This document shows positions 23,701 through 31,077 of a stretch of DNA of 64,000 nucleotides, one piece after another (the first letter of the stretch is position 1; each line of letters starts with the position of its first letter). A program made the translations under genes and the position numbers. Source of the stretch: Microbacterium sp. MYb72. GTDB taxonomy: Bacteria > Actinomycetota > Actinomycetes > Actinomycetales > Microbacteriaceae. The notes below the pieces were generated by a model that made no database searches, had not been told where the DNA came from, and worked only from the letters and a program-made list of their open reading frames with translations. Where the stretch lies: contig NZ_PCOT01000017.1 in NCBI RefSeq assembly GCF_002979415.1, forward strand, positions 22,545 to 86,544, in the 5' to 3' direction.

Positions 23701-24267
23701 CTACGGGCGCAGCAGCGCGATGAACCGTTCGATGTCGGCGGCCATGTCGAGCGTCGGGTCGAGCATCCACGCGGACTGGAGGCCGTCGGCGAGGGCGTGC
23801 AGCGAGCGGACGACCCAGGCGGGGTCGAGGTCGGCGCGGATGCCGCCGGCATCCTGCGCCTCGATGACACCGGCGATCGCGGCGCTCTCGACGGTGGCGG
23901 TGCGGGCGCGGAAGTAGGCGTGCGCCGGGTGCTCCGGGTCTCCGGCCTCGGCCGCGAGCTGGGAGTAGAGCTGGACCAGGCCGGGCACCGAGGCGTTGTG
24001 CCGGATCACGGCGAGGAAGGCCTCGGTGGTGTCCTCCCCGACGTACTCCAGCTCGTCGCGCTCGTCGCGGGCGCGGAGGATGGCCACGAACAGCTCCTCC
24101 TTGGTGCCGAAGTAGTGCAGGAGTCCGGCGGGGCTCAGACCTGCGGCATCCGCGATCTCCCGCACCGACGCCTTGCGGTATCCATGCGCCGCGACGACGG
24201 ACAGCGCCGCCTCGAGGATCTCCTCGCGCTTGATGACGCCCTTCGCGTATGCCCCTCGAGTCGCCAT
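23701..24267 (-). CDS. TetR family repressor of the MFS-esterase operon
   Basis: A 188-residue protein. The N-terminal helix-turn-helix reads ALSVVAAHGYRKASVREIADAAGLSPAGLLHYFGTKEELF, classic TetR; the remainder is a ligand-binding helical domain. It is divergent from the MFS-carboxylesterase-PAP2 operon, with two similar inverted repeats between them, so it most likely represses that operon and itself. Its own transcript appears leaderless: TACGCT lies six bases before the ATG. The inducer is probably the transported or hydrolysed compound. Confidence 0.85.
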   Translation of the reverse strand: MATRGAYAKGVIKREEILEAALSVVAAHGYRKASVREIADAAGLSPAGLLHYFGTKEELFVAILRARDERDELEYVGEDTTEAFLAVIRHNASVPGLVQLYSQLAAEAGDPEHPAHAYFRARTATVESAAIAGVIEAQDAGGIRADLDPAWVVRSLHALADGLQSAWMLDPTLDMAADIERFIALLRP

Positions 24268-24279
24268 GACCCCAGCGTA
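24268..24279 (-). promoter_or_regulatory. Leaderless-type promoter of tetR
   Basis: On the minus strand TACGCT is followed by GGGGTC and the ATG, the same six-base spacing as at other genes in this window. Confidence 0.5.
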
Positions 24280-24302
24280 AACCGGCGGCGCCGATCGCGA
24301 AA

Positions 24303-24386
24303 ACCGAACGAAGTTCGTGAATGGCTTGCAAGGTCGGCATCCGATCTGCCAGCATGTCTCATGAATACCGAATGATGTTTGGTATT
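24303..24386. promoter_or_regulatory. Two candidate TetR operators
   Basis: Site 1 near tetR: CGAAC-GAA-GTTCG (24305-24317). Site 2 near the MFS gene: AATACCGAA-TGATG-TTTGGTATT (24364-24386, arms match at 8 of 9). Both contain ACCGAA, then five or so bases, then a TT-G-rich arm, consistent with one repressor binding both ends of the intergenic region. Confidence 0.55.
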
Positions 24387-24416
24387 GGTCCTGAAACCGC
24401 TCAACGAGGAGCCCCC

Positions 24417-25724
24417 ATGTCTCTCTCCCCGCTCGACCCGGCCGCCGAGATCGCGGCCACCGGCGTCATCGCCACCGAACCGCCGTCCGCAGGCTCTCCC
24501 GCCGCGAGTCCGCCCGCGAATCGGCGGCTGCTGCCCAGCATGCTGATCTCGTCGCTCACCCTGTTCGCCACCTACGGCGGCCTCATCGCGATCCTGCTGC
24601 CGTCGCAGATCGCGCTCCTGGACGAGAAGAACAAGGTCGCGAACCTCGCGATCGTCACGACCGTGTCGTTCGTCTTCACGCTGTTCGCGCAGCCCCTCGC
24701 CGGCGCCTTCAGCGACAGGACGCGCTCGCGCTTCGGCCGCCGAGCGCCGTGGATGGTCATGGGCGCGATCGTCGGTGGCATCTTCCTCTTCGGCCTGGGG
24801 TCGCTGACCGACATCCTGTGGATCACGGTGTTCTGGGTCGTCATCCAGGTCGCGCTGAACTTCCTCCAGGCGCCGCTGACGACGATCACCGCCGACCGGT
24901 TCCCGCGGTCGAAGCGCGGCGGCGCGAGCGCGATGATCGGACTCGGCACGCAGCTCGGGATGACGGTCGGCGTCATGATCGCGGCCGCACTCGGCTCGCA
25001 GATCGGGATCGGCTACTCCACCTTCGGCATCGCGGTGATCGTGGTGACGGTCCTGTTCGTCCTCCTCAACCGCGACTGGTCGTCCAAGAGCGCCCTGGTC
25101 GAGCCCTTCAGCTGGGGCGCCTTCTTCAAGGGCTTCTGGATCAACCCGCGCAAGCACCCCGACTTCGCCTGGGCCTTCGGGGCGAGGTTCCTCCTCATCC
25201 TCGGCTACTTCGTGGTCGCGACCTACCAGCTCTACCTGCTCACCGACTACATCGGGATGTCGCTCGTCGAGGCGCAGGGCGCGACCCTCACCCTGACGCT
25301 GATCCCTCTGGTCCCGACGCTGATCGCCATCGTGCTCTCCGGGTGGCTGAGCGACAGGCTCGGACGCCGCAAGGTGTTCATCTACGTCGCCTCCGTCGTC
25401 ATGGTGGCGGGGCTCTCGGCGCCGATCTTCCTGCCGAACATGACGGGCATGATCATCATGAGCGTCGTGAACGGCATCGGGTTCGGTCTGTACATGTCGG
25501 TGGACGCCGCGCTGATGACCGAGGTCCTGCCGAGCGAGGGCACCGCGGCGGGCAAGGATCTCGGCATCCTCAACGTCGCGACCAACATCCCGCAGGCGAT
25601 GAGCCCCGCGATCGCCGCGGTGATCATCACGTCCTTCGGCGGCTACGCCATGCTCTTCGGCTTCGCGATCGTCTTCGTGATCCTCGCCGCCATCGCCACC
25701 GCACCGATCAAGGGAGTCCGCTGA
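24417..25724 (+). CDS. MFS transporter (GPH/SLC45-like)
   Basis: A 435-residue protein with a Pro/Ala-rich cytoplasmic N-terminus (~40 residues) and about twelve helices. The loops GAFSDRTRSRFGRRAPWMVMG and GWLSDRLGRRKVF are the MFS motifs between helices 2-3 and 8-9, and the first is close to that of glycoside:cation symporters and plant-type sucrose carriers. ACGAGGA lies six bases before the ATG. It is followed, with a TGATG overlap, by a carboxylesterase gene, so it probably imports an ester or glycoside that the esterase cleaves. Controlled by the divergent TetR. Confidence 0.8.
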   Translation: MSLSPLDPAAEIAATGVIATEPPSAGSPAASPPANRRLLPSMLISSLTLFATYGGLIAILLPSQIALLDEKNKVANLAIVTTVSFVFTLFAQPLAGAFSDRTRSRFGRRAPWMVMGAIVGGIFLFGLGSLTDILWITVFWVVIQVALNFLQAPLTTITADRFPRSKRGGASAMIGLGTQLGMTVGVMIAAALGSQIGIGYSTFGIAVIVVTVLFVLLNRDWSSKSALVEPFSWGAFFKGFWINPRKHPDFAWAFGARFLLILGYFVVATYQLYLLTDYIGMSLVEAQGATLTLTLIPLVPTLIAIVLSGWLSDRLGRRKVFIYVASVVMVAGLSAPIFLPNMTGMIIMSVVNGIGFGLYMSVDAALMTEVLPSEGTAAGKDLGILNVATNIPQAMSPAIAAVIITSFGGYAMLFGFAIVFVILAAIATAPIKGVR

Positions 25725-27217
25725 TGACCGAGAATACGACCATGACCGATTTCGAAGAGGTGGACACCGCGGCAGGGCGGGTGCGCGGACGCTGGCGCCC
25801 GACGACGGGGACCGGACGGATGCCGCGGTCGGCGGCGTTCCTCGGCATCCCGTTCGCCGAAGCCCCCGTCGGGCCGCTGCGATTCCAGGCGCCCGTGCCC
25901 AAGGCTCCGTGGGAGGGCGTGCGCGACGCGCTCGAGTTCGCCGCCACCGCGCAGCGCGGCGACCCGGGTGTGACGCTGATCCCCGAGCCGTCCGTGCCGG
26001 GGGAGTCCACCCTCAACGTGAACGTCTTCACGCCCGATCCCGAGGCGGCTGGCCTGCCCGTGCTCGTGTGGATCCACGGTGGAGGCTACTTCGCCGGGTC
26101 CCCCGCGAGCGCCTGGTACGACGGCCGCAACTTCAACCGCGACGGCGTGGTCACCGTGTCGATCTCGTACCGGCTCGGCTTCGACGGCTTCGGGTGGATC
26201 GAGGACGCCCCGTCGAACCGCGGCATCCGCGACTGGCTGCTCGCCCTGGAGTGGGTGCAGCAGAACATCGCGGCCTTCGGCGGCGACCCCTCGCGCGTCA
26301 CGATCGCCGGGCAGTCCGCCGGCGGCGGCGCGGTGCTCACCCTGCTCGGGATGGAGAAGGCGCAGCACCTGTTCCACGGCGTCTACGCGATCTCGGGTGC
26401 GCTCGCCGACGTCTCGGCGGAGCGCGCCGAGAAGTTCGGCCGAGGGCTGGCCGCGGCCGGCGGGGTCGCCCCGACCGTCGCCGGCTTCTCCTCTCTCGAC
26501 GAGGAGCGCGTGATCGCGCTCCAGAAGAAGGCGACGGAGCTGGGCCCGAGCTCTCTCGGCAGCATCGTCGAAGAGGGGCTTCCGCTCGGCCCGTCGATCG
26601 ACGGCGACCTTCTCGTGCGTCCGACGCGGGAGTCGCTGCGGGCGGGCGTCGGCGCCGACAAGCCGCTGGTGATGGGCGCGACCGACGACGAGTTCACGAT
26701 GGCCTTCTCGGGGGTCGCGAAGAAGCTGCGCTGGGTTCCCAAGGCGTTCCTGCTGAACAGGCTCGGGATGCCGAAGGGCGCGATGCGTCCCTACCTGGCC
26801 GCCAACCAGGACGCCCTGGAGCGCGGCACCGCGGGCATCGCCGGGCGCCTGCTCACCGACAGGATGTTCCGCACCGCCGTGCTGAACATCGCCGAGGACC
26901 GCGGGGACGCTCCGACCTGGCTGTACCGGTTCTCCTGGCCGTCCGGCACATTCGGTTTCGCCGAGCACTGCCTCGACGTGCCCTTCTTCTTCGACTGCCT
27001 CGACGGCCCCGCGATGGTGCCGCTCGCCGGCCCGAACCCGCCCCAGGCCCTCGCCGATCAGGTGCACGCGGCCGCGACCTCGTTCATCGAGACGGGCGAC
27101 CCCGGTTGGCCCGTCCACGAGGGCGATCGCGGCGTCGTCCGCGTGTGGGACACGCCGGTCAGCGACGTGGTCGACGGGTACGCGTCGGTGCGTGCGCTGC
27201 GGGAACCGGTGTCGTGA
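25724..27217 (+). CDS. Type B carboxylesterase
   Basis: A 497-residue alpha/beta hydrolase of the carboxylesterase/cholinesterase type. Landmarks: FLGIPFAEAPVGPLRFQAP near the N-terminus, the oxyanion-hole segment LVWIHGGGYFAGSP, the nucleophile elbow GQSAGGGA (Ser about 198), and the late histidine in FGFAEHCLDVPFFF (His about 415). No signal peptide, so it acts in the cytosol after import by the upstream MFS carrier. The ATG overlaps the upstream stop (TGATG); an ATG six codons later is possible. Substrate unknown. Confidence 0.85.
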   Translation: MTENTTMTDFEEVDTAAGRVRGRWRPTTGTGRMPRSAAFLGIPFAEAPVGPLRFQAPVPKAPWEGVRDALEFAATAQRGDPGVTLIPEPSVPGESTLNVNVFTPDPEAAGLPVLVWIHGGGYFAGSPASAWYDGRNFNRDGVVTVSISYRLGFDGFGWIEDAPSNRGIRDWLLALEWVQQNIAAFGGDPSRVTIAGQSAGGGAVLTLLGMEKAQHLFHGVYAISGALADVSAERAEKFGRGLAAAGGVAPTVAGFSSLDEERVIALQKKATELGPSSLGSIVEEGLPLGPSIDGDLLVRPTRESLRAGVGADKPLVMGATDDEFTMAFSGVAKKLRWVPKAFLLNRLGMPKGAMRPYLAANQDALERGTAGIAGRLLTDRMFRTAVLNIAEDRGDAPTWLYRFSWPSGTFGFAEHCLDVPFFFDCLDGPAMVPLAGPNPPQALADQVHAAATSFIETGDPGWPVHEGDRGVVRVWDTPVSDVVDGYASVRALREPVS

Positions 27218-27948
27218 CCGCGGCATCCGGGCGGGAGGGGCAGGCCCCTCCCGCCAGTCCGTCGCGCCCGCGTGCGCTGCTGTGGACCGCCGTCGCCCTG
27301 TTCGTCGTGTTCGTGCTGCTCGGCGTCGGCGTGCTCGCCTCCCCGCCGTCTCCGTGGACGCAGGCGCTCGACGACGCGTGGCGGGCGCTGCTCGGAGTGG
27401 GGCCGGAGTCGGCGCTGCCGGCCGGTCCGGTGGCGCAGCTGTTCCAGAACCTCGGCGCCCTGCCCGGCTTCGCGCTCATGATGATCGTGCTGCCGCTCGC
27501 GCTCGTCGCGATCGGGCGCTGGCGATCCGCGCTCTTCGTGATCGCCGTGCAGCTCGCCGGCCCCGGACTGCTCTCGCAGCTCACGAAGAACCTCGTCGAT
27601 CGACCCCGCCCCGCCGCCGACGAGGCCGCGGGTCTCTTCGGGCCACTCGTCATGGTCGACCACGGATCGTTCCCCTCGGGGCACGCCGTGAGCACGGCGA
27701 CGGTGATCGTCACGGTGTTCGCGCTGATTCCGGCATCCGCGGTGTGGATGCGCCGCATCTGGACAGTCGTCGGCGTGCTGCTCGCGATCGGCATCGTGTG
27801 GCAGCGCACGCTCATCAACGCGCACTGGTTCAGCGACACGCTCGCCGGACTCATCGGAGGCGCGGCGGTCGCGCTGCTGCTCTGGTGGGCGTTCGAGCCC
27901 TGGCTGCGTCGGGATCGAGCCCGGAAGGCGAGCTTCCTCGGCCGCTGA
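27214..27948 (+). CDS. PAP2-superfamily membrane phosphatase
   Basis: A 244-residue protein with about six membrane helices and the three phosphatase motifs: KNLVDRPRP (Lys about 125), SFPSGHA (residues ~152-158) and RTLINAHWFSDTLAG. It likely dephosphorylates a lipid phosphate or diphosphate on the outer membrane face. The GTG at 27214 overlaps the esterase stop (GTGA), making it the third gene of the TetR-controlled unit, though a metabolic link with the esterase is not obvious. A strong hairpin follows. Confidence 0.85.
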   Translation: MTAASGREGQAPPASPSRPRALLWTAVALFVVFVLLGVGVLASPPSPWTQALDDAWRALLGVGPESALPAGPVAQLFQNLGALPGFALMMIVLPLALVAIGRWRSALFVIAVQLAGPGLLSQLTKNLVDRPRPAADEAAGLFGPLVMVDHGSFPSGHAVSTATVIVTVFALIPASAVWMRRIWTVVGVLLAIGIVWQRTLINAHWFSDTLAGLIGGAAVALLLWWAFEPWLRRDRARKASFLGR

Positions 27949-27966
27949 GCGCTGAGCCCCGGTACG

Positions 27967-28000
27967 GCGTGGGGTGGCGCCGCGCGGCGCTACCCCACGC
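27967..28000. terminator. Bidirectional hairpin between convergent genes
   Basis: GCGTGGGGTGGCGCC, a GCGC loop, and the complementary arm with one mismatch. It lies after the PAP2 gene and overlaps the last codons of the DUF3237 gene coming from the other side. Confidence 0.65.
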
Positions 28001-28451
28001 GGTACGCGCGGTAGTGCACGGCGCTGGCCAGGCGCTGCGCCGACGCGAGGAAGAGGCTCTGCTGCAGGTGGGCGAGCGCCGGGGCCGAGGTCTCGACCGT
28101 CACCGTCGTGCGGAAGGAGTACAGCGCCGGATCGACGTCCTCCCCGCGGCCCAGCCGGGCGAGCACCTCGGGCGAACCCGTGCGCAGCCCGCGGGCGTGG
28201 AGCAGCAGGAGGTCGCCGGATGCCGTGCGCGCCGAGTACCTGCTGTCGATCTCGATCGTGCCGTCGGGGCGGACGAGCTGCCAGTCGGCGCCGCCGGGCA
28301 GGACCTCCGCGTCCACCTCTCCGCTCACCCGCCCGCCGAGGATCGGCACGACCCTGCGGTGGCCGGCGCTGGTGCCGAGGTGGTCCTCCAACGGGCCGAG
28401 CGCGACCTCGACGTCGAAGGCGGGGGTGAGCGTGGGGACGGGCAGGGTCAT
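27990..28451 (-). CDS. DUF3237 family protein
   Basis: A 153-residue small beta-barrel-type protein. The pattern PAFDVEVALGPLEDHLGTSAGHRRVVPILGGRVSGEVDAEVLPGGADWQLVRPDGTIEIDSRYSART fits DUF3237 (a family found with catabolic oxygenases and hydrolases). The ATG at 28451 overlaps the stop of the MarR gene (ATGA); an earlier in-frame start would run into marR. As the last gene of monooxygenase-marR-DUF3237, it may handle a product of the flavin monooxygenase. Its biochemical role is unknown. Confidence 0.8.
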   Translation of the reverse strand: MTLPVPTLTPAFDVEVALGPLEDHLGTSAGHRRVVPILGGRVSGEVDAEVLPGGADWQLVRPDGTIEIDSRYSARTASGDLLLLHARGLRTGSPEVLARLGRGEDVDPALYSFRTTVTVETSAPALAHLQQSLFLASAQRLASAVHYRAYRVG

Positions 28452-28930
28452 CGGTCGTCCTTCGGGTCGTGGGGAGCGGATGCCGCGGCATCCGCTCCGG
28501 TGAGCACGGTGCACAGCCTCTCGAGCACCGGAACCGCCGCGGAGAGCACCGCGCGCTCCTCCTCGTCGAGGGCATCGGCCGCGCGCGCCACGAGCGCGGA
28601 GTGGGCGGCGTCGAAGCGGTCGAACAGATCGAGCGCGCGCGCCGAGGCGCGGACGACGACGCGGCGACCGTCGGCCGGGTCGGGGGTGCGCTCGACGAGA
28701 TCATCGGCCTGCATGGCTCCGAGCAGGTTGCTCACCGTCGGACGGCTCAGACGCAGCGTCGCCGCGATCTCGGCCGGACCCTTCGCGACACCGCGCGGGA
28801 GGGTGCGGAGCACGTCGATCTGCGCCTCGGAGAGCTCGGGGAGGCGGGCCTCGGCACGGGTCGCCGCGAGCAGCGCCCGCCGCAGCGGGGAGATCACGCC
28901 GGCGAGGCGGGCGGCGTCGAGAGCGCTCAT
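28448..28930 (-). CDS. MarR family regulator in the monooxygenase operon
   Basis: A 160-residue winged-helix protein: EIAATLRLSRPTVSNLLGAMQADDLVERTPDPADGRRVVVRASARAL is the MarR DNA-binding core with the DGRR wing. It is unusual in lying between two enzyme genes, coupled to both by ATGA overlaps, so it is co-transcribed with its likely targets. The palindromes before the monooxygenase gene (30216-30238) are the obvious binding site. A phenolic or aromatic ligand is typical for this family. Confidence 0.85.
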   Translation of the reverse strand: MSALDAARLAGVISPLRRALLAATRAEARLPELSEAQIDVLRTLPRGVAKGPAEIAATLRLSRPTVSNLLGAMQADDLVERTPDPADGRRVVVRASARALDLFDRFDAAHSALVARAADALDEEERAVLSAAVPVLERLCTVLTGADAAASAPHDPKDDR

Positions 28931-30177
28931 CGGTCCGCCCTCGCGCTCAGCGACGGACGCTCGTTGAGCGTCTCCGGGAGGAAGCCCGCCGCGGTCTTGT
29001 AGTCGGCGGCGATCCGCTCGCGCTCGGCGCGCGGCACCACGTCGTCGATGTCGGCGAACCCCTCGGGCGCGCGCTCGGCGGCGACGAGCATCACCCGCTC
29101 GGGGCCGGTGGCCCTGGTGCCGGCGAGCAGGGCGGTCATCGCGGGACGGCGGTCGTCCTCGTAGCGGGTGAGCGCCTCGTCGATCGAGTCGGCCGTGGCG
29201 AGGTGGAACGCGAGGGTGCGCGCGTCGAGGATCGCCTGTGAGCCGCCGTTCGAGCCGTTCGGGTACATCGCGTGCGCGGCGTCGCCGAGGAGCGTCGTGC
29301 GGCCGAAGGTCCACCGGGGCAGTGCGTCGCGGTCGACCATCGGATACTCCAGGATCTCCTCGGCTGCGGCGATCGCCCCCGGAACATCGAGCCAGTCGAA
29401 GCTCCAGTCGCGGAACAGCTCCGCGATCGGCGCCGGGTCGATCGCCCGGTTCCAGTCGGCGTCGCCCGAGCCCCCGACGCGCTTCTCGGCGATGAAGTTC
29501 ACGAGCACCCGGCCGTCGGCATCGGCCTCCTGCAGCGGATACGCGACGAACTTCTGCTCGCCGTCGCCGGCCATGATCATGGTGCGACCGTCGAGGAACG
29601 CCGGGATGCGGGCGACCCCCCGCCACAGCGTCAGGCCGCTCCAGGGCGGAGCGCCCTCCGCGGGATAGCGCAGGGCGCGCAGGGCGGAGTGGATGCCGTC
29701 GGCACCGACGACCACGTCGGCCGTCGCCTCGACCTCGCCGTCGGCCGTCGCGAATCGCGCGGTCTCGGTGCCGTCGGCGTTCGAGCGGATGCCGATGAGG
29801 CGGTGGCCGAGACGGATCGGCTCGGCCAGCCGCGCGTCGGCGAGATCGCGCAGGGCCAGCTGCAGCCGCCCGCGGTGCACCGACAGCTGCGGCCAGCGGT
29901 ACCCGGCGGCGACGCCGCGCGGCTCGTCCCAGATCGCCTGCCCGAAGCGCGTGAAGTACGCGAGCGTGCGCGGCTCGACCCCGAGCGCGGCGATCGTCTC
30001 GGCGACGCCCAGTTCGGTGAGCTCGCGCACCGCATGCGGGAGCAGGTTGATGCCGACCCCGAGTCCGCGGATGCCGGTGCTGCGCTCGTAGACGGTGACG
30101 TCCATGAGGCCGGCCTCATGCAGGCTGATCGCGGCGGCGAGCCCGCCGATGCCCGCGCCGACGACGATGATCTTCAT
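28927..30177 (-). CDS. FAD-dependent monooxygenase (PhzS-like)
   Basis: A 416-residue class-A flavin monooxygenase. It has the N-terminal FAD site VVGAGIGGLAAAISLHEAGL, the DG motif VVVGADGIHSALR, and the GD motif TTLLGDAAHAMYPNGSNGGSQAI; the YPNGSNG form is typical of the PhzS-type flavin oxidoreductases. It hydroxylates an aromatic or heterocyclic ring using NAD(P)H and oxygen, in the cytosol. The ATG follows GAGGGAGAGATCG. It leads the operon with marR and the DUF3237 gene, suggesting a short aromatic catabolic or detoxification pathway. Substrate not inferable. Confidence 0.85.
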   Translation of the reverse strand: MKIIVVGAGIGGLAAAISLHEAGLMDVTVYERSTGIRGLGVGINLLPHAVRELTELGVAETIAALGVEPRTLAYFTRFGQAIWDEPRGVAAGYRWPQLSVHRGRLQLALRDLADARLAEPIRLGHRLIGIRSNADGTETARFATADGEVEATADVVVGADGIHSALRALRYPAEGAPPWSGLTLWRGVARIPAFLDGRTMIMAGDGEQKFVAYPLQEADADGRVLVNFIAEKRVGGSGDADWNRAIDPAPIAELFRDWSFDWLDVPGAIAAAEEILEYPMVDRDALPRWTFGRTTLLGDAAHAMYPNGSNGGSQAILDARTLAFHLATADSIDEALTRYEDDRRPAMTALLAGTRATGPERVMLVAAERAPEGFADIDDVVPRAERERIAADYKTAAGFLPETLNERPSLSARADR

Positions 30178-30215
30178 CGATCTCTCCCTCTCGCACCCGC
30201 CGTGGGCGCCGGAGA

Positions 30216-30238
30216 TAGTTTTGCAACAAAACTAGTTT
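30216..30238. promoter_or_regulatory. Overlapping palindromes, monooxygenase operon operator
   Basis: TAGTTTTG-CAA-CAAAACTA (30216-30234) is a perfect inverted repeat, and AAACTAGTTT (30229-30238) overlaps it as a second one, giving three TAGTTT-type half-sites. AT-rich and only 39 bases upstream of the monooxygenase start. MarR (in the operon) or the TetR upstream could bind. Confidence 0.65.
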
Positions 30239-30254
30239 GGGCGCAAGAGGGGGT

Positions 30255-30917
30255 TCAGTCCTGGGCGGCCGCGCGGGCGGCGGACTCGAGGATGACGTCG
30301 ACCCCGAGCAGGAAGAGCTCCCGGTCCTGCAGGTCCGACAGCAGGACGCTGTGCTCCGCGATCAGCGGGAACTGCCGCGGATCGGCGAGGAGCGGGGAGT
30401 CGATCCACGGGCTGTCCGCGTCGTCGTCCTCGGCGACCGCGCGCGCCCTGGCGATGCCGGCTGCGACCGACAGGACGTGCGAGGCGAGCAGCGCGTAGTG
30501 ATGCACGAGAGTCTGTCCGCGGAGCCCCGCCTGATGCAGAGCGTCGAGCATGAGCTCGATGGCGGCGAGTTCCCCGGGGCCGTGGGTGGTCAGCGTGGTC
30601 GCCTCGGTGCCGATCGCGGGGTGGCGGACGTACAGCGCGAGCGTCTCCTCGGCGAGTGCGCGCAGGCGATCCGCCCACTCCTCGACGGGCAGGGAGACGG
30701 ATGCGGCGGCGCGGCCGTTCAGCTCGTCGAGGAGCGCGCCCATCAGCGCCTCCTTGCTCGCGAAGTGCCGGTAGATCGCCGTGGGGTCCGCACCGAGCCG
30801 TGCGCCGAGGTCGCGGACCGAGATCGACGCGACCCCGGTCGCCGCGAGCTCCATGCCGGCCTCGATGATCACCGCGCGATCCAGCCGCACGCGGGTTGAT
30901 GCCTTGTCGTTCGCCAT
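30255..30917 (-). CDS. TetR family regulator (TetR_C-like), probable repressor of the amidohydrolase operon
   Basis: A 220-residue protein. DNA-binding core: MELAATGVASISVRDLGARLGADPTAIYRHFASKEALMGALLDEL, matching TetR. The C-terminal ~160 residues are a helical ligand domain. GGAGAG precedes the ATG. It is divergent from the amidohydrolase-ABC importer operon, whose -35 box overlaps an inverted repeat, so it most likely represses that operon. It also lies upstream of the flavin monooxygenase gene on the same strand, but with an operator between them. Confidence 0.85.
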   Translation of the reverse strand: MANDKASTRVRLDRAVIIEAGMELAATGVASISVRDLGARLGADPTAIYRHFASKEALMGALLDELNGRAAASVSLPVEEWADRLRALAEETLALYVRHPAIGTEATTLTTHGPGELAAIELMLDALHQAGLRGQTLVHHYALLASHVLSVAAGIARARAVAEDDDADSPWIDSPLLADPRQFPLIAEHSVLLSDLQDRELFLLGVDVILESAARAAAQD

Positions 30918-30995
30918 CGTCTCTCCGGTCTTCCTCGCTCCATCGTGCCATGACGCGGCGCGATCTCCTCAGCAGACTACGGCCGCGCAACAGTC

Positions 30996-31036
30996 ATGAC
31001 AACAGTGTTGACATTGCCGATGACGACGGATAGCTT
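30996..31036 (+). promoter_or_regulatory. Promoter and TetR operator of the amidohydrolase-ABC operon
   Basis: TTGACA (31008-31013), 17 bases, TAGCTT (31031-31036): a near-ideal housekeeping promoter. An inverted repeat ATGACAAC-AGT-GTTGACAT (30996-31014, 7 of 8 matching) covers the -35 box, the expected place for a repressor. Confidence 0.75.
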
Positions 31037-31077
31037 TATCGCGATCCTGCAGCTTCGACGACGAAGAAAGGCGCGCG

